Below are positions 30,697 through 32,659 of a stretch of 32,659 bases of DNA, piece after piece. The stretch covers positions 1 through 32,659 of the forward strand of contig DAIDHB010000254.1 of the NCBI GenBank assembly GCA_027452145.1, given 5' to 3'. The translations under genes and the position numbers were made by a program. Every line of letters begins with the position of its first letter. Position 1 is the first letter of the stretch. This DNA comes from Planctomycetales bacterium. GTDB taxonomy: Bacteria; Planctomycetota; Planctomycetia; Isosphaerales; Isosphaeraceae. Below the pieces are notes generated by a model. The model had not been told where the DNA came from and did no database searches. It was given only the letters and a program-made list of their open reading frames with translations.

Positions 30697-32659
30697 TTAC
30701 TCGGGTGTGGCGAAGACGTTGTCGGGCAGGGACGGCAGCCGCTCGCCCGAGCGAATCAGGTCGTTCCATGGCGGGCCCGGCAGGAAGAAGCACGGACCAG
30801 CCGGCCCGTCGCCGGTCGCCGCGCAGACCTCGCCCTCGCCGGCATTCGCCCCGATCCGCAGGACCTGGATCGGGTTCTTCGGCCCGAGGGTGATCTCCAC
30901 CTTGAGCCGGGGGTTCTGAATCAGAGTGCGCGGGGGCAACTCTCCCTCGTACTGGATGAACTGCTTGGTCTGGAGCCTCGACATCGCCCCGATCAGCGAG
31001 TTGATCCGCGAGAGGTCGAGCCCCTGGGCGTCGTCGATCGACTCGGGCACCCATTCGACCTGACCGCGCGCCTGCGGCGGGCGGTGGTGCAGGTGCACCG
31101 TGCGGCCGTTGAAGCGCAGGACCACGCGCGACGCCCTGTCGGGCGGGAACTGCATCACGGTATGGTCGTGGAACTCGCCATCCAGCAGGCGGACAGTCCG
31201 CGACGGGATCGTGAACACCATCGGCTGGCCGTCGGCGACCGCGTAGAAGTCGGTCGTTTTGGGCACGGGCCGGCCGATCTTGAGGAAGTGCGAGCCGTCC
31301 GATTCCCAGTGCAACTCCATCAGGGGCTGGTCCAGGCCGAACGCCCGGCCGTTCCCGGCCGACAGCGCGACGATGTCCTCGCCGCGCAGGTTGGATAGAG
31401 CCATCAGCACCTGAGTGATCGTGGCGGCGTCGGCCTTCGCCGCGATCGGGCGGAGCATCTTCCACTCGTTCGGATTCAACGGGGTGCGGTCGGGGACCAC
31501 CTCGTCGACGCGATCGCCGCGGCGAACGACCAGCCTGGTGATCTTCTCGGCCCTGTCACGGATCATCGACCGGTCGCGAAAGGCCATCGGCGTGCGAGGC
31601 AGGATGTCGACCACGTTATCGGGCAAGGCGAGGATGAACTGATCACCCTCGAGCTGGGCGAAGAGCGTCTTCCGCGCGATGTCCTGCCGGCCGGTATGTA
31701 GCTGGAGCACCAGTCGCGAAGCTCCGTCCGCGCCGGCCGGCTTGTCTCGATCCCGCTGGTACACTCGGATCGTCATGACCGGCGGGGAGAGCATCGCGTC
31801 GGGGACGACTTGCGGGTCGAGGAATTCGCTGGTCTGGAGCGCCGCCATCCCCTCGATGAATTTCTGAACCGTCTGCGAGTCGGCCTGCTCGGACTCGGGC
31901 GAGGTAATCTTCCAGACGCCCTTCTCGCGCTCGACGCGGAAGAGGTCGGTCCGGGTCTGGATCTCGAAGCGATCGACCTTCGCCGGGTTGATCTCGGCCA
32001 CGTCCTGGCTGCGCAGGGTCTTCGCCTCGGAGGGGATCTCTGACAGCGCCCGGGATTCGACCTCGACCACGTCGTTCTGGCCGCCCTGGCGGACGTACAC
32101 CCGCTCGGGCCGGTCGTCGACGGGCTTGCCGATATCGAGGCGCCGCGGGGTCGGGTCGTCGACCGTCGTGACCTCGACCGTGACGGGCGGATTGCCCAGG
32201 CCATATTTGGCCGGATCCTTCACGTCGTCGGCGACATACCCCTTTGGCGGTTCGGCCACCCGGATCGACGACAGGGCGCCCAGCAGGCTCTCAATCTTGC
32301 TGCCGTCGGCCGGGGCGCGCAGGGGCTCGGTGAGCTGCCAGCGGCCGGCCCCCGTCCGCGCGGCGCGAATCGTCTTCTCCGCGCCGCCCGGTGCGTCGCG
32401 CCGGACGATCTTGACCGCGGCGACCTGGAACGACGGCACGCCCATCATGTTGGGCTCGCGCCAGTCGTCGACCGGCCGGTCGATGGCCGAGAGCAGCCGC
32501 GAGTCAACCACAGTCGTCCCGCCCTCTGCCCCGGGGCGGACGAACCGGATCGCCCGGGATCCCTCGACCTTGCCCAGCTCGAGCACGGCGGCGGGCTGCT
32601 CCGAGGCCGCCGACGTCCCCTCGGCCGGGCCGGTGTAGACCCGGATTGTGGCGCCGGGG
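30697..32659 (-). CDS. DUF4340 domain protein (5' end beyond the window)
   Basis: 653 residues are visible and the frame stays open to the right edge, so the start is outside. An internal GTG at 32586 is not a good start because coding sequence (TIRVYTGPAEG) continues upstream. Repeated modules of the DUF4340 type are seen: KIVRRDAPGG...WQLTEPLRAPADGSKIESLLGALSSI, then a second (VEREKGVWKITSPESEQADSQTVQKFIEGMAALQT) and a third (PNEWKMLRPIAAKADAATITQVLMALSNLRGEDI). Each has a beta-hairpin, a WxLTxP-like strand and a helix. In many bacteria DUF4340 genes follow GldG/ABC-2 type transporter genes; the upstream neighbour here is not visible. It is probably extracytoplasmic, attached by an N-terminal helix outside the window. 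The function is unknown. Confidence 0.85.
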   Translation of the reverse strand, partial: PGATIRVYTGPAEGTSAASEQPAAVLELGKVEGSRAIRFVRPGAEGGTTVVDSRLLSAIDRPVDDWREPNMMGVPSFQVAAVKIVRRDAPGGAEKTIRAARTGAGRWQLTEPLRAPADGSKIESLLGALSSIRVAEPPKGYVADDVKDPAKYGLGNPPVTVEVTTVDDPTPRRLDIGKPVDDRPERVYVRQGGQNDVVEVESRALSEIPSEAKTLRSQDVAEINPAKVDRFEIQTRTDLFRVEREKGVWKITSPESEQADSQTVQKFIEGMAALQTSEFLDPQVVPDAMLSPPVMTIRVYQRDRDKPAGADGASRLVLQLHTGRQDIARKTLFAQLEGDQFILALPDNVVDILPRTPMAFRDRSMIRDRAEKITRLVVRRGDRVDEVVPDRTPLNPNEWKMLRPIAAKADAATITQVLMALSNLRGEDIVALSAGNGRAFGLDQPLMELHWESDGSHFLKIGRPVPKTTDFYAVADGQPMVFTIPSRTVRLLDGEFHDHTVMQFPPDRASRVVLRFNGRTVHLHHRPPQARGQVEWVPESIDDAQGLDLSRINSLIGAMSRLQTKQFIQYEGELPPRTLIQNPRLKVEITLGPKNPIQVLRIGANAGEGEVCAATGDGPAGPCFFLPGPPWNDLIRSGERLPSLPDNVFATPE

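Overview
The window looks like a chromosomal segment of a planctomycete, most likely from the Isosphaeraceae. I infer this from the high G+C content and from several gene types: a PVC-type (Planctomycetes-Verrucomicrobia-Chlamydiae) haem-binding CxxCH giant protein, two ECF sigma factors with membrane-anchored C-terminal extensions, an N-terminal LEDRCLLS-type motif on a secreted enzyme, a PEP-CTERM protein, DUF4058 and DUF4340 proteins, and a Gly/Met-repeat secreted protein. No rRNA, tRNA or CRISPR array was found. The exact genus cannot be fixed from the sequence alone.

Layout. 1-140 is probably the outer end of an IS21-like insertion sequence whose body lies left of the window. 242-1768 (+) is a secreted Gly/Met-repeat protein that ends at a duplicated hairpin. 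1906-5234 (-) is a three-gene cluster: a GNAT acetyltransferase, an M16 peptidase homologue without zinc ligands, and a zinc-ligand-bearing M16 peptidase. The two M16 genes are separated by G-quadruplex, telomere-like repeats. 5532-10472 (-) is one 1646-residue exported protein joining SGNH, beta-propeller, HEAT, discoidin-like, azurin-like cupredoxin and cytochrome c modules. Divergent from it is an ECF sigma factor (10740, +) whose regulatory C-terminus is destroyed. It runs into a short graveyard (11880-12220) holding a LacI-type helix-turn-helix fragment and the start of another gene broken by a 20-bp tandem duplication.

12224-14020 (-) encodes an arylsulfotransferase-like exported protein. 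14639-14911 (+) is a small conserved-looking protein, followed by about 500 bp with no gene. 15420-16739 (+) is a second ECF sigma factor with a C-terminal extension. 16750-17046 (-) is a small membrane protein and 17267-18136 (-) is a DUF4058 protein. 18221-21754 (-) is a compact sdhCAB operon for the B-type succinate dehydrogenase/fumarate reductase, with a five-helix dihaem cytochrome b subunit.

22245-24206 (+) is a TolB/PD40-like propeller protein. It converges on an exported M28 aminopeptidase (24355-25545, -). 25656-25994 (+) is a very small aromatic-rich exported protein followed by a REP-like palindrome. Then come an M20 deacylase/peptidase (26240-27397, -), elongation factor P (27524-28087, -), a PEP-CTERM exported protein (28382-29317, +), a membrane-anchored SGNH hydrolase (29348-30511, -) and a DUF4340 protein cut by the right edge (30697-32659, -).

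Most of the window is unlinked housekeeping and envelope genes. Clear functional units are the sdhCAB operon and the paired M16 subunits. The most unusual items are the multi-domain copper/haem giant, the G4 repeats between the M16 genes, the EF-P with Asn at the position normally modified, and the gene graveyard with its frame-breaking duplication. I did not see a coherent new multi-gene defence or biosynthetic system.
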